Origin: an uncultured Bacilli bacterium
GTDB lineage: Bacteria; Bacillota_I; Bacilli_A; RF39; UBA660
Direction of reading: 5' to 3'
Assembly (NCBI GenBank): GCA_934098485.1
Contig: CAKOOH010000001.1
Span: forward strand, 167,434-231,433
Length of the DNA stretch: 64,000 bases
Made by a program: the position numbers and the translations under genes. Shown here piece after piece: positions 9,375-17,125 of the stretch (positions are counted from its first letter, which is position 1; the number at the start of each line of letters is the position of its first letter). The notes below the pieces were generated by a model. It had not been told where the DNA came from and made no database searches. It was given only the letters and a program-made list of their open reading frames with translations.

Positions 9375-10313
9375 ATGAAAAATATTATAGAAATCAGAAA
9401 TTTAACTAAATCTTACAAAAACTTAAAAGCCATAGATGATTTGTCTTTTGATGTAAGAGAAGGTGAGATTTTAGGGTTACTAGGACCTAATGGATCAGGA
9501 AAATCAACAACAATAAATTCTATCCTCTCTTTACTTAATTTTCAAAAAGGAAGTATTAAAATATTTGGCAAAGAGATGAGTCCGGATGCTTATGACATTA
9601 AAGCAAAAATCGGGGTGATTTTTCAGGAAGTTGCCGTTTTTGAAGAATTAACGGTTTATGAAAATATAGATTATTTTTGTGGTTTATATATAAATGATAA
9701 AGAAACTAGAAAGCAAGATGTGCTAGATGCGATTAAATTAGTAGGCTTAGAAGAATTTCAAAAGTTTTATCCGAAACAGTTATCAGGAGGACTTCTTAGA
9801 AGACTTAATATTGCCTGCGGTATTGCTCATAAACCTAGTTTAATTATACTTGATGAACCTACAGTAGCCGTAGATCCTCAAAGTAGAAATAATATTTTAG
9901 ATGGCATCAAAAAATTAAGAGATGCTGGTGCTACAATAATTTATACTACTCATTATATGGAAGAAGCCGAGATACTTTGCGATAGAATAATTATTTTAGA
10001 TAAAGGAAAAATAATTGCCGAGGGAACTAGTGACGAATTAAAGAAAATGGCAAATATTGAAGAAAAAGTTACAGTAGAATTAAAACACGCTAATCCAAAA
10101 ATAATTGAAGATATTAAAAATTCTAAAAATGTAGATAATGTAAGTTTAAATGATAATATATTAGTTGTTACTTATAAAAAAGGTAATAATAATTTAGGTA
10201 AATTAATCGAGTATTTAAAAGATAATAAAATTAGTTATGAAAAAATATTTTCTGAAAGACCTTCTCTTAATGATGTTTTCTTAGAACTTACTGGGAAGGA
10301 ATTAAGAGATTAA
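9375..10313 (+). CDS. ABC-2 type exporter, ATP-binding subunit
   Basis: 312 residues. Walker A LGPNGSGKST (residues 36-45), Q-loop in VIFQE, ABC signature LSGGLLRRLNIA, Walker B LIILDEPT and switch His in TTHYMEEAE are all intact, followed by a ~90-residue C-terminal extension typical of drug/polysaccharide exporters of the CcmA type. It lies 61 bases after the DUF4097 gene and its stop touches the start of the permease gene, so it forms one transporter with the next two genes. The substrate cannot be told; the Lia-like neighbours suggest an envelope-active drug or lipid. Confidence 0.9.
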   Translation: MKNIIEIRNLTKSYKNLKAIDDLSFDVREGEILGLLGPNGSGKSTTINSILSLLNFQKGSIKIFGKEMSPDAYDIKAKIGVIFQEVAVFEELTVYENIDYFCGLYINDKETRKQDVLDAIKLVGLEEFQKFYPKQLSGGLLRRLNIACGIAHKPSLIILDEPTVAVDPQSRNNILDGIKKLRDAGATIIYTTHYMEEAEILCDRIIILDKGKIIAEGTSDELKKMANIEEKVTVELKHANPKIIEDIKNSKNVDNVSLNDNILVVTYKKGNNNLGKLIEYLKDNKISYEKIFSERPSLNDVFLELTGKELRD

Positions 10314-11482
10314 TGTTTTGGCATAATTTTAAATATTCACTTAAAACTTTATTAAAGAATAAAATGTTACTTTTTTGGACATTTGCGTTTCCCATTGTTT
10401 TAGGCACTTTTTTCTATATGGCTTTTTCGAATATTGAAAAAACAGAAACTTTAGATGCTTTTGATATCGCGATTGTAAATAATAATGATTTTAATGAAAA
10501 TATTTTATTTAAAGAAGCCTTTAAAAGTTTAAGTGATAAAACAAATGATAATTATTTATTTAATATAAAATATGTAAATTTAGATGAGGCAAAAAATCTA
10601 CTTGGGGAAGAAAAAATTGTTGGTTATTTATATTTTTCTAATGATAATGTTAATGTTAGCGTAAACTCTAGTGGAATTGATGAAACCGTACTGCGATTTG
10701 TTACTAATGAACTACTTAGTAAAAAAGAAATGATTAATACTTTAGTGGAAGTGAACTATGCGAAGGCGGTAAGTGATGCAGATTTAAATGAAATTTACAA
10801 AGAGGCAATTAATATAGTTAATAATAGTGATGTAACCTTAAATAATATTTCAAATAAAAATTTAAGCTATACTAATATAGAATATTATACGTTAATAGCG
10901 ATGAGCGCTTTATATGGGGCAATGATATCTATAACAGTTATTAATTATAAACTTCCAAATATGAATAGTGTTGGTAAAAGATGTAGTATATCACCACTAA
11001 ATAAGAAAACTTTATTAATAAGTAGTTTACTTGCGAGTTATTTAGTTCAGATTGTAGGACTTTTAATATTATTTATTTTTATGCTTTTAGTAATGCATGT
11101 TGATTTTGGAAATAATGGCTTATTAGTTTTATTACTTGGTTTAGTTGGTTCTTTAACGGGACTTTCTTTAGGAATTTTTATTGGTTCGGTGATTAAAACA
11201 AATGAAAATGCTAAAACAGGAATACTAATTTCTATTACGATGCTTTGGTGTTTTCTATCAGGTATGATGGGGATTACGATGAAATATGTAATTGATAAAA
11301 ATGTCCCAATTATTAATAAAATTAATCCGGCGGCTCTTTTAACTGATGGATTTTATGCCTTATATTATTATGATACATTAAATAGATATGTAATGGATGT
11401 TATTAGTTTAGTGATTATTTCTTTAGTATTAATTTTGCTATCTCTTGGAAGTTTAAGGAGGCAAAAATATGACAGTATTTAA
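10313..11482 (+). CDS. ABC-2 type exporter, permease subunit 1
   Basis: 389 residues with one N-terminal membrane helix, a ~160-residue extracellular domain, then five to six C-terminal helices: the ABC-2 membrane/YhgE-like layout. It begins at the last base of the ATPase gene's stop and overlaps the next permease by 14 bases, so the three are co-translated. It pairs with the following, similarly built subunit to make a heterodimeric exporter channel. Confidence 0.85.
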   Translation: MFWHNFKYSLKTLLKNKMLLFWTFAFPIVLGTFFYMAFSNIEKTETLDAFDIAIVNNNDFNENILFKEAFKSLSDKTNDNYLFNIKYVNLDEAKNLLGEEKIVGYLYFSNDNVNVSVNSSGIDETVLRFVTNELLSKKEMINTLVEVNYAKAVSDADLNEIYKEAINIVNNSDVTLNNISNKNLSYTNIEYYTLIAMSALYGAMISITVINYKLPNMNSVGKRCSISPLNKKTLLISSLLASYLVQIVGLLILFIFMLLVMHVDFGNNGLLVLLLGLVGSLTGLSLGIFIGSVIKTNENAKTGILISITMLWCFLSGMMGITMKYVIDKNVPIINKINPAALLTDGFYALYYYDTLNRYVMDVISLVIISLVLILLSLGSLRRQKYDSI

Positions 11483-12614
11483 GACATTTTGGAAAGTTGT
11501 TAATAAATATAAAGCGACTATTATTTTATTTACAGTTATGTTAGTAACGTTTGGTGGGGTAAATACAAAAACAGGAGATAACACGATGGTATTTACAAAT
11601 ACAAAGCCGGATATAATTTTGGTAAATAATGATAATGATAATGTTATTACTAATAATTTAATATCATATATAAAGGAAAATACTGATGTTATAGATGCTA
11701 AAAATGATGAAGAAGCAAGAGATGATGCCCTTTTTTACCGTGAAGTTAGTTATATCATTTATATTCCAGAAGGATATGGTGAAAGTGTTAAAAATAACAA
11801 AGAACTTACTATTGATATAAAATCCAATAATGATTATTATGCTAGCATAGCTGAAATGGTTTTAACGAGATATTTAGATGTTCAAAGAGTATATAGTAAA
11901 CTAGCGACTGATGATAAAGAATTAATTTCTATGATCAATAAAAATATGAGTAGGGAAGCGGATGTTAATGTAGTTTCTAAGTTAGATACCGCTACAACCA
12001 CGAAAGTATCAAGATATTTTAATTTTGCTAGTTATAGTATTATGGCAGTAGTAATTTATGTTGTTTGCTTGGTGTTATCTAGTTTTCATGAAAAAAATGT
12101 TAATAAAAGAAACATTGTTAGTAGTATGAATTATAAAAAACAAAATAGATTAATATTAGGTTCAAGTTTACTTTTTGCTTTTATTGTATGGTTTTTATAT
12201 ATAATTATTAGTTTTATTACTTTTAAAGGAGAGATGCTAAATTTAAGAGGATTACTTTATATGGGGAATGCTTTGATATTTACCTTTACCTCTTTAACTA
12301 TTGCTCTTTTGATTAGTTCTCTTACCAATAATAAAGGTGCCCTTACAGGAATAATAAATGTTGTGGCACTTGGTTCAGCATTTTTGACGGGTGCATTTAT
12401 TCCAACAGAGTGGCTTCCCGCAGGCGTTTTAAACTTTGCACATATTTTACCTTCTTATTGGTACTGTAATTCGAATGATTTGTTAAGTAAAATGGAAATA
12501 ATAAATTTAGAAAGTTTAAAAACAGTATATATAAATTCATTAATGATATTATTATTTGGGGTATTATTTATTGTAATTAATAATATTGTGGTTAAAAGAA
12601 AGAGAAAAATTTAA
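11469..12614 (+). CDS. ABC-2 type exporter, permease subunit 2
   Basis: 381 residues with the same layout as the preceding subunit: an N-terminal helix, a large outside domain (residues ~35-180), then about six helices, including a Gly-rich one with FLTGAFIPTEWLP, a motif common in ABC-2 permeases. A GGAGGCAAAAAT ribosome site lies inside the end of the previous gene. It is the last gene of the TetR-led operon (7199-12614). No strong terminator is seen immediately after it. Confidence 0.85.
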   Translation: MTVFKTFWKVVNKYKATIILFTVMLVTFGGVNTKTGDNTMVFTNTKPDIILVNNDNDNVITNNLISYIKENTDVIDAKNDEEARDDALFYREVSYIIYIPEGYGESVKNNKELTIDIKSNNDYYASIAEMVLTRYLDVQRVYSKLATDDKELISMINKNMSREADVNVVSKLDTATTTKVSRYFNFASYSIMAVVIYVVCLVLSSFHEKNVNKRNIVSSMNYKKQNRLILGSSLLFAFIVWFLYIIISFITFKGEMLNLRGLLYMGNALIFTFTSLTIALLISSLTNNKGALTGIINVVALGSAFLTGAFIPTEWLPAGVLNFAHILPSYWYCNSNDLLSKMEIINLESLKTVYINSLMILLFGVLFIVINNIVVKRKRKI

Positions 12615-12706
12615 ATTTTGTATTAGTTAATTAAAAAATTGTCTTACTTTGTAGTTAGGAAAATAGTTTGATTTGACTACTCTTCGACTATTACTGTTTT
12701 TTATAT

Positions 12707-12730
12707 TAAAAAAACGAACTAAATAGTTCG
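12707..12730 (-). terminator. Terminator of tRNA-Gly(CCC)
   Basis: Read on the minus strand, a CGAACT / AGTTCG hairpin is followed by a run of T (A run at 12707-12714 on the plus strand). It lies just beyond the 3' end of the tRNA. Confidence 0.75.
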
Positions 12731-12744
12731 AATAGATTCCTCAA

Positions 12745-12818
12745 TGGAGCAGGCAACGGGAATCGGACCCGCATCCTAAGCTTGGGAAGCTTATGTTTTA
12801 CCACTAAACTATGCCTGC
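12745..12818 (-). tRNA. tRNA-Gly (anticodon CCC), with encoded CCA
   Basis: The cloverleaf folds with acceptor GCAGGCA/TGCCTGC, anticodon stem TAAGC/GCTTA and loop TTCCCAA, giving anticodon CCC. The T loop reads TCCGATT, so the nearly invariant U55 is C. A CCC glycine tRNA reads only GGG, which is unexpected in so AT-rich a genome. It may be a specialised or decaying tRNA. Confidence 0.88.
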
Positions 12819-12871
12819 ATGTATTTATTTTATAAAATATGATAAAATTATGCAAGACGTAGGGAGAAGAA

Positions 12872-13381
12872 ATGATAAAAATATATAAAGGTGATATTAC
12901 AAATATTGATGTTGATATTGTAGTGAATGCTGCTAATAAAACATTACTTGGTGGTGGCGGAGTAGATGGTGCAATTCATAGAAAAGCGGGTAGAGAATTA
13001 TTAGAAGAATGCAAAAAATTAGGTGGCGCCCAAAGTGGTGAAGCAAAAATAACTAATGGATATAATATGCCATGTGCTAAAATTATTCATACAGTAGGGC
13101 CTGTTTATAGAGATGGAAATCATAATGAAGAAGCAGTTTTACAAAACTGTTATATTAATTCGATGAATTTGGCTAAAGATTATTTACTTCAAAGTGGAAA
13201 AGAAAAAATATCTATCGCATTTCCCTGTATAGGTACTGGAGTATATCATTTTCCACAAAAAAGAGCAGCAGAAATTGCTATAGAAACAATAAAAAAATTA
13301 AATTATGAAAATATTGATGTTATATTTGTATGTTTTTTAGATTCTGATTATCAAATATATCAAGAATTATTAAAAAAATAA
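12872..13381 (+). CDS. Macrodomain protein, probable O-acetyl-ADP-ribose deacetylase
   Basis: 169 residues making one complete macrodomain: GDIT at the start, the NAANKTLLGGGGVDGAIH ligand loop (residues ~22-39), and the PCIGTGVYHFP loop near residue 117. These are the ADP-ribose contact motifs of the MacroD/YmdB class, which hydrolyses O-acetyl-ADP-ribose or removes mono-ADP-ribose from proteins. An AGGGAG ribosome site precedes the ATG. It is a single-gene unit between a tRNA and a shared convergent terminator. Confidence 0.92.
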   Translation: MIKIYKGDITNIDVDIVVNAANKTLLGGGGVDGAIHRKAGRELLEECKKLGGAQSGEAKITNGYNMPCAKIIHTVGPVYRDGNHNEEAVLQNCYINSMNLAKDYLLQSGKEKISIAFPCIGTGVYHFPQKRAAEIAIETIKKLNYENIDVIFVCFLDSDYQIYQELLKK

Positions 13382-13405
13382 GGCTTCATTTGAAACCTTA
13401 TTTTG
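13372..13405. terminator. Bidirectional terminator between convergent genes
   Basis: An AATAAGG / CCTTATT stem with a nested TTC/GAA pairing is flanked by an A run on one side and T residues on the other. It can end both the macrodomain gene (plus) and the lipoprotein gene (minus). Confidence 0.75.
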
Positions 13406-13901
13406 AATTTTCATAAAATTCAACAGTGGAAGCCCATTTAAGAAATTTGTCTTTATATTCATCGGCATTTTTCTTTTCACATGCAAAGTTAACAAGCCAA
13501 AAAGCATCATTTGCTTTATAAACACTGGCAAGATAATAAAAATCTTTACCGCTAATCTCTTTTTCATAAGTAAAATATGTAACGTTATTAGTATCATCTT
13601 CAATTAATTTAGCATCTAATTTATTTCCAGTTAGAATAAGATTTGCATAATCTTTAAGAGTTGAATCTTTAGTAATTCCCACTTGGTTTAAATCAGTTAA
13701 AGATTCTTTTAAAGCTGTAAATATAACTTCATCTCCTTCTAAATATGCGGTTTGAGAAACTAAATCTTTTTCAACCATATCATTAGCCATGGTTATTTTA
13801 ATACCGTTTACTTCATAAGTTTTTTCATCTTCGAGAAAAGCACATCCTGTTAATAGTACTCCTACTAATAATAAACTAAAATATTTTAAGTATTTTTTCA
13901 T
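13398..13901 (-). CDS. Lipoprotein of unknown function
   Basis: 167 residues with a lipoprotein signal peptide and lipobox LTGC (Cys near residue 20). The mature part is a small mixed alpha/beta domain (NGIKITMANDMVEKD, later FYYLASVYKANDAFWLVNFAC) resembling the PsbP/DUF-type lipoproteins that scan as 'momentum' domains; I cannot name a function. Its ATG overlaps the stop of the upstream kinase-like gene by four bases, so it is the second gene of that operon. Confidence 0.75.
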   Translation of the reverse strand: MKKYLKYFSLLLVGVLLTGCAFLEDEKTYEVNGIKITMANDMVEKDLVSQTAYLEGDEVIFTALKESLTDLNQVGITKDSTLKDYANLILTGNKLDAKLIEDDTNNVTYFTYEKEISGKDFYYLASVYKANDAFWLVNFACEKKNADEYKDKFLKWASTVEFYENSK

Positions 13902-14458
13902 TTTTCTTTTCCTTTCATTATTTCTTTTAAGATATTGTCGACATTTACTTCTAAACTTTCAATTGTACCATCATTTAAAATTGTATAATCAAAATCGTTA
14001 TAATGATCTAAAGCGGTTTCAGTAATATGATGTGCTTCAGTATAAGTTAAATTATTACTAGCATTATTTTTTATAATATGAATTTTATAAACACTAGAAA
14101 ATTCTTTTTTTATATCATCAAGTTCTTCTGGCAATCTAGCATCGCTTATTACTATAATGTCGACATAGTTTGCTAATATTCTTATGTCATCAATAATGCG
14201 ATTAATAAAAAATCTTTGACTTACCATACTTCTTACATCTTGTCCAATATTTTGTAGTAATGTGCGAGGTTTGGTTTCTTCTTCAAAGTCCCATCCAGTC
14301 AGTGCTCTTGCATATAGTTTTACATACATTGAATACTGGATAATAGCGGTTTTTAAATTATATTTTCCGCCATATTTTCTAATTAATTTTGCGGTAGCAT
14401 CTTTACCAGTTTGGGCTTTTCCGGCAATAACAAATATATACTTATTTATAAACGTCAA
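13898..14458 (-). CDS. P-loop nucleotide kinase, deoxynucleoside monophosphate kinase-like
   Basis: About 186 residues. Walker A GKAQTGKD lies near the N-terminus, and a DARLPEE segment and a C-terminal ETALD/DYTILNDG segment match dNMP-kinase-like P-loop proteins. The only in-frame ATG (14503) lies on top of a good promoter (-35 TTGTTT 14498-14503, 17 bp, -10 TATAAT 14475-14480), so transcription begins downstream of it. I therefore prefer TTG 14458, directly after AAAGTGAG, although the leader is then very short. It overlaps the downstream lipoprotein gene. The substrate is uncertain. Confidence 0.65.
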   Translation of the reverse strand: MTFINKYIFVIAGKAQTGKDATAKLIRKYGGKYNLKTAIIQYSMYVKLYARALTGWDFEEETKPRTLLQNIGQDVRSMVSQRFFINRIIDDIRILANYVDIIVISDARLPEELDDIKKEFSSVYKIHIIKNNASNNLTYTEAHHITETALDHYNDFDYTILNDGTIESLEVNVDNILKEIMKGKEK

Positions 14459-14474
14459 CTCACTTTCTATTATA

Positions 14475-14522
14475 ATTATATCAAAATGAATGTTTGCAAA
14501 CAATACGAATTAGTGTTACTAT
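14475..14522. promoter_or_regulatory. Divergent promoters sharing a perfect 12-bp palindrome
   Basis: The perfect palindrome TGTTTGCAAACA (14491-14502) contains or overlaps both -35 boxes. The minus promoter (TTGTTT, 17 bp, TATAAT) drives the kinase/lipoprotein operon; the plus promoter (TTGCAA 14494-14499, 17 bp, TACTAT 14517-14522) drives the MarR gene. This is a natural operator site for the MarR protein to control both directions. Confidence 0.65.
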
Positions 14523-14550
14523 TTCTAATAGTGTTAGGTATGGTGTTTAT

Positions 14551-14985
14551 ATGAATGATAAAGAATTAGCAACAAAATTATTAAAAGATTTATGGGATAA
14601 TAGACCTAATAGATTTAATAATTTTTTAGACGAATTTAATAAAGGGGAGTTTGGTTTACTTAATTATATTTATTTTGAAACAAAAGAAGTTAGTGCAGGG
14701 ATGCTTAGTGAAAAACTTAAGGTATCAACTGCAAGAATTGCTTCAATATTAAATTCTCTAGAAGCAAAAAAATTGATAAAGAGAAAAATTGGTACTGACG
14801 ATAAAAGAAAAGTGGTCGTAGAAATAACTACAGAAGGAAAAGAAATAATAAAAAAGTATCAAGAAGAAGTAGTAAATAAAGTTAGTTATATTATTTCTAA
14901 AATAGGTCAGGAAAAAGCAAAACAGTATTTTGATATAATGTTAGAAATTAATTCAATAATTAATGATAGTAGTGATATTAAGTAA
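14551..14985 (+). CDS. MarR-family transcriptional regulator
   Basis: About 144 residues with a winged helix: helix-turn-helix VSAGMLSEKLKVSTARIASIL followed by the wing with KRKIGTDDKRKVVVEITTEG, the MarR hallmark Asp-Asp-x-Arg region. I start at ATG 14551, preceded by AGGTATGGTG; the frame extends upstream to TTG 14494, but that lies in the promoter palindrome. It is divergent from the kinase/lipoprotein pair, which it probably regulates together with itself. Confidence 0.85.
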   Translation: MNDKELATKLLKDLWDNRPNRFNNFLDEFNKGEFGLLNYIYFETKEVSAGMLSEKLKVSTARIASILNSLEAKKLIKRKIGTDDKRKVVVEITTEGKEIIKKYQEEVVNKVSYIISKIGQEKAKQYFDIMLEINSIINDSSDIK

Positions 14986-15024
14986 GTATTCTTTTTATCA
15001 TTTTTTTAATATATTTAAATAGAT

Positions 15025-15387
15025 ATGGATATGACAGAAAAAGAACTTAAAAGGTTATATTTTGAAAATATTTTATGGGTACTTTTTGCAGGACTTGCTT
15101 TTTTAAATATTTATGGCGATTATGATGAAATCTCTTTTTTAAAAAATCATGATGTAAATACGAAGAAAGAAGCAAATAAAATATTTGAAATTACTTTAAC
15201 TTTAACTTTTTTTATATATATTTATTTTTTTACTAGAAATTATAATCAATTAAAAAAGGCTAGCATGGAACAAAAAAGATTATACACAATTAAATTAGCA
15301 GGAAGTACTTTTTTAATTATTGGTATAATTTGTTTAATATATTTTCAAAAGAAACAATCATCATTTATTGGCTCGCCTGCATTATAA
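15025..15387 (+). CDS. Small membrane protein of unknown function
   Basis: About 120 residues with three hydrophobic segments (around 14-28, 54-70 and 88-106). The family is not recognised. Two ATGs six bases apart (15025, 15031) can serve as start and no strong ribosome site is seen, so the start is uncertain. It lies 39 bases after the MarR gene and may be co-transcribed with it. Confidence 0.55.
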   Translation: MDMTEKELKRLYFENILWVLFAGLAFLNIYGDYDEISFLKNHDVNTKKEANKIFEITLTLTFFIYIYFFTRNYNQLKKASMEQKRLYTIKLAGSTFLIIGIICLIYFQKKQSSFIGSPAL

Positions 15388-15427
15388 AAAACTAGTTAAG
15401 TTCTTTTAAAAGATTAACTAGTTTTTG
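15386..15427. terminator. Bidirectional terminator
   Basis: A long near-perfect stem AACTAGTTAA / TTAACTAGTT is flanked by A and T runs. It lies between the 15025 gene (plus) and the glycosyltransferase gene (minus), and its right half is within the last codons of the latter. Confidence 0.85.
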
Positions 15428-16486
15428 AGCAGAGTATTTAGTAATATTTTCTTCGCAGGCTTTTTTCATTTCTTCTTGCATATTTTGATTTTCGAGTAAT
15501 TTTTTAGTTTTTAAAATAATATCTTCATTAGTTTTGGCAACTAAAGACATATGCATTTTTTTAAAAAATTTAGCATTATATGTTTCAATTCCTGGAATAG
15601 GAAAAATATGAATAAGAGGTTTACGAAAAGAAACAATTTCCGTTGTTGATAAACCGCCAGGTTTAGACAAAACAATGTCAGATGTATAAATTAAATCATT
15701 GATATTTTGAGTATAACCAAAGACGATTAGATTATCATTTTTTATTTCCTTTAAATCATTAAAAAGTTTTTTATTAGAACCACATACCACTATAAATGTA
15801 GTGTTTTTAATTTTTAATAGTTCTATTAAAGTTTCTTTAATGTTTCCAAAACCCATACTCCCAAGTAATATAAGCACAGTTTTAGGTGTTTTAATATTTA
15901 ATTTTTCTTTAATGTTTTTGGCACTATTAATGTATCTAGTAGAAATAGGAATGCCACTATTATATAAAACTTCTTTATTGTTTCCTTTTTCTATAAATCT
16001 TTCTTCTAAACCTTTAGCCATAATTAAATAATTGGGTTTAGTTTCTTCCATGAAAGGACATGGTTCATAATCAGTAGCGATGAAAATAAATTTTAGTTTA
16101 CTATTATCATCTTTTATTTCTTTATTGATTGCAGTTAATGTTAAGGCAGGAAATAAGTGTGTAGAAATAATGTGAGTGTAGTTGTTTTCAATAATATAAT
16201 TATATAATTTCTTTTTGTGAATTTTATTTACCATATAAACTGGACTAGTAAGTCTGGTACTACTATATAATTCACCTAAGCGATAAACATTTTTAAAGAT
16301 ACCACCATTTTTTCCTAAAGATGATAAATACAATTTAGAAGATAACTCTTTAGCACTTTCATTAACAATATCATAAAAATCCTTAAAAGTGCACTTTATA
16401 TTATTATCCTCTAACTCTTCTTTCACATATTTAGCACAGGTATTATGTCCACCTCCAGTGGAGCAAGATAAGATTAATACTTTCAT
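15392..16486 (-). CDS. UgtP/MGDG-synthase-type diacylglycerol glycosyltransferase
   Basis: 364 residues. The N-terminal STGGGHNTCAK motif and following helices are the monogalactosyldiacylglycerol-synthase domain; the C-terminal half is a GT-B (family 28) nucleotide-sugar domain with LGSMGFGN and the KPGGLSTTEIVSFRKP donor-binding motif. Such enzymes glucosylate diacylglycerol, giving the glycolipid that anchors lipoteichoic acid. The two LtaS-type proteins in this window would use that anchor. It is shorter than B. subtilis UgtP but both domains are complete. Its start overlaps the stop of the small upstream gene (ATGA). Confidence 0.88.
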   Translation of the reverse strand: MKVLILSCSTGGGHNTCAKYVKEELEDNNIKCTFKDFYDIVNESAKELSSKLYLSSLGKNGGIFKNVYRLGELYSSTRLTSPVYMVNKIHKKKLYNYIIENNYTHIISTHLFPALTLTAINKEIKDDNSKLKFIFIATDYEPCPFMEETKPNYLIMAKGLEERFIEKGNNKEVLYNSGIPISTRYINSAKNIKEKLNIKTPKTVLILLGSMGFGNIKETLIELLKIKNTTFIVVCGSNKKLFNDLKEIKNDNLIVFGYTQNINDLIYTSDIVLSKPGGLSTTEIVSFRKPLIHIFPIPGIETYNAKFFKKMHMSLVAKTNEDIILKTKKLLENQNMQEEMKKACEENITKYSAQKLVNLLKELN

Positions 16487-16803
16487 ATAGTCTCCTTCAT
16501 TTTTTCATATGTTCTTTCTTTTAAATCGTTTATTCTTTCTTCATAAGGAAGAGAAAGATTAGGATAAATCGGCTCGATGATAACAGCATGAATGCATTTA
16601 TTTCTTTTATATAATTTATAAATGCCAGTTTTTTCTTTTAAAATAGACTTTACTTGCTTAATAGGAACGCCCGCATCAACAGCCATTTTAAAACCAAATA
16701 AAACTTTATCAAGAATATATAAGATAAGGACAATAGGTATAATTAAGATATTAGAAATAAAATTTAAAAAGATATTGGAAGATACATAATCGTACTTTTT
16801 CAT
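16483..16803 (-). CDS. Small membrane-associated protein, possibly an acyltransferase remnant
   Basis: 106 residues: a hydrophobic helix (about 10-30), an amphipathic stretch, and a C-terminal segment with PIYPNLSLPYEERINDLKE that looks like the tail of PlsC-type acyltransferases, though the catalytic HX4D motif is absent. It overlaps the glycosyltransferase gene by four bases, so a role in glycolipid synthesis is plausible. The family link is weak and only suggestive. Confidence 0.55.
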   Translation of the reverse strand: MKKYDYVSSNIFLNFISNILIIPIVLILYILDKVLFGFKMAVDAGVPIKQVKSILKEKTGIYKLYKRNKCIHAVIIEPIYPNLSLPYEERINDLKERTYEKMKETI

Positions 16804-16923
16804 TTTACCACCTATGGTAAGATATTATCATATTTACAGTTTTTCTTCAATTAAAGAAAAGTCAGAATAAATTATATAAAAAATAATGACGATATGATAT
16901 AATTAGGTTACGCTATTTTGTGG

Positions 16924-16952
16924 GAAAATAAAAAAACTCACTATTGTGAGTT
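16924..16952 (-). terminator. Terminator of tRNA-Gly(GCC)
   Basis: On the minus strand, stem AACTCAC / GTGAGTT with a four-base loop is followed by TTTTTTATTTT, 10 bases past the tRNA 3' end. Confidence 0.85.
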
Positions 16953-16962
16953 AATAATCAAA

Positions 16963-17037
16963 TGGAGCAAGTGAGGAGAATCGAACTCCCATCCCAACCT
17001 TGGCAAGGTTATATTCTAACCATTGAACCACACCTGC
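16963..17037 (-). tRNA. tRNA-Gly (anticodon GCC), with encoded CCA
   Basis: Full cloverleaf: acceptor GCAGGTG/CACTTGC, anticodon loop TTGCCAA, T loop TTCGATT, CCA encoded. It is the ordinary glycine tRNA, unlike the CCC version at 12745. Confidence 0.95.
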
Positions 17038-17125
17038 GTCGATATAAATATATTAGCAAATAATAGATATTATTTCAAGATAAAATGTTAATTTTTAGAA
17101 AAAAATAAATAGAAAGGTAATACTT

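Noticed and set aside
12715..12730. CGAAC...GTTCG sequence as a LexA box
   Set aside because: The spacing is six bases rather than four and the sequence forms the stem of the tRNA-Gly terminator.
13372..13603. Second minus-strand frame inside the lipoprotein gene
   Set aside because: Out-of-frame shadow of the lipoprotein, without start signals.
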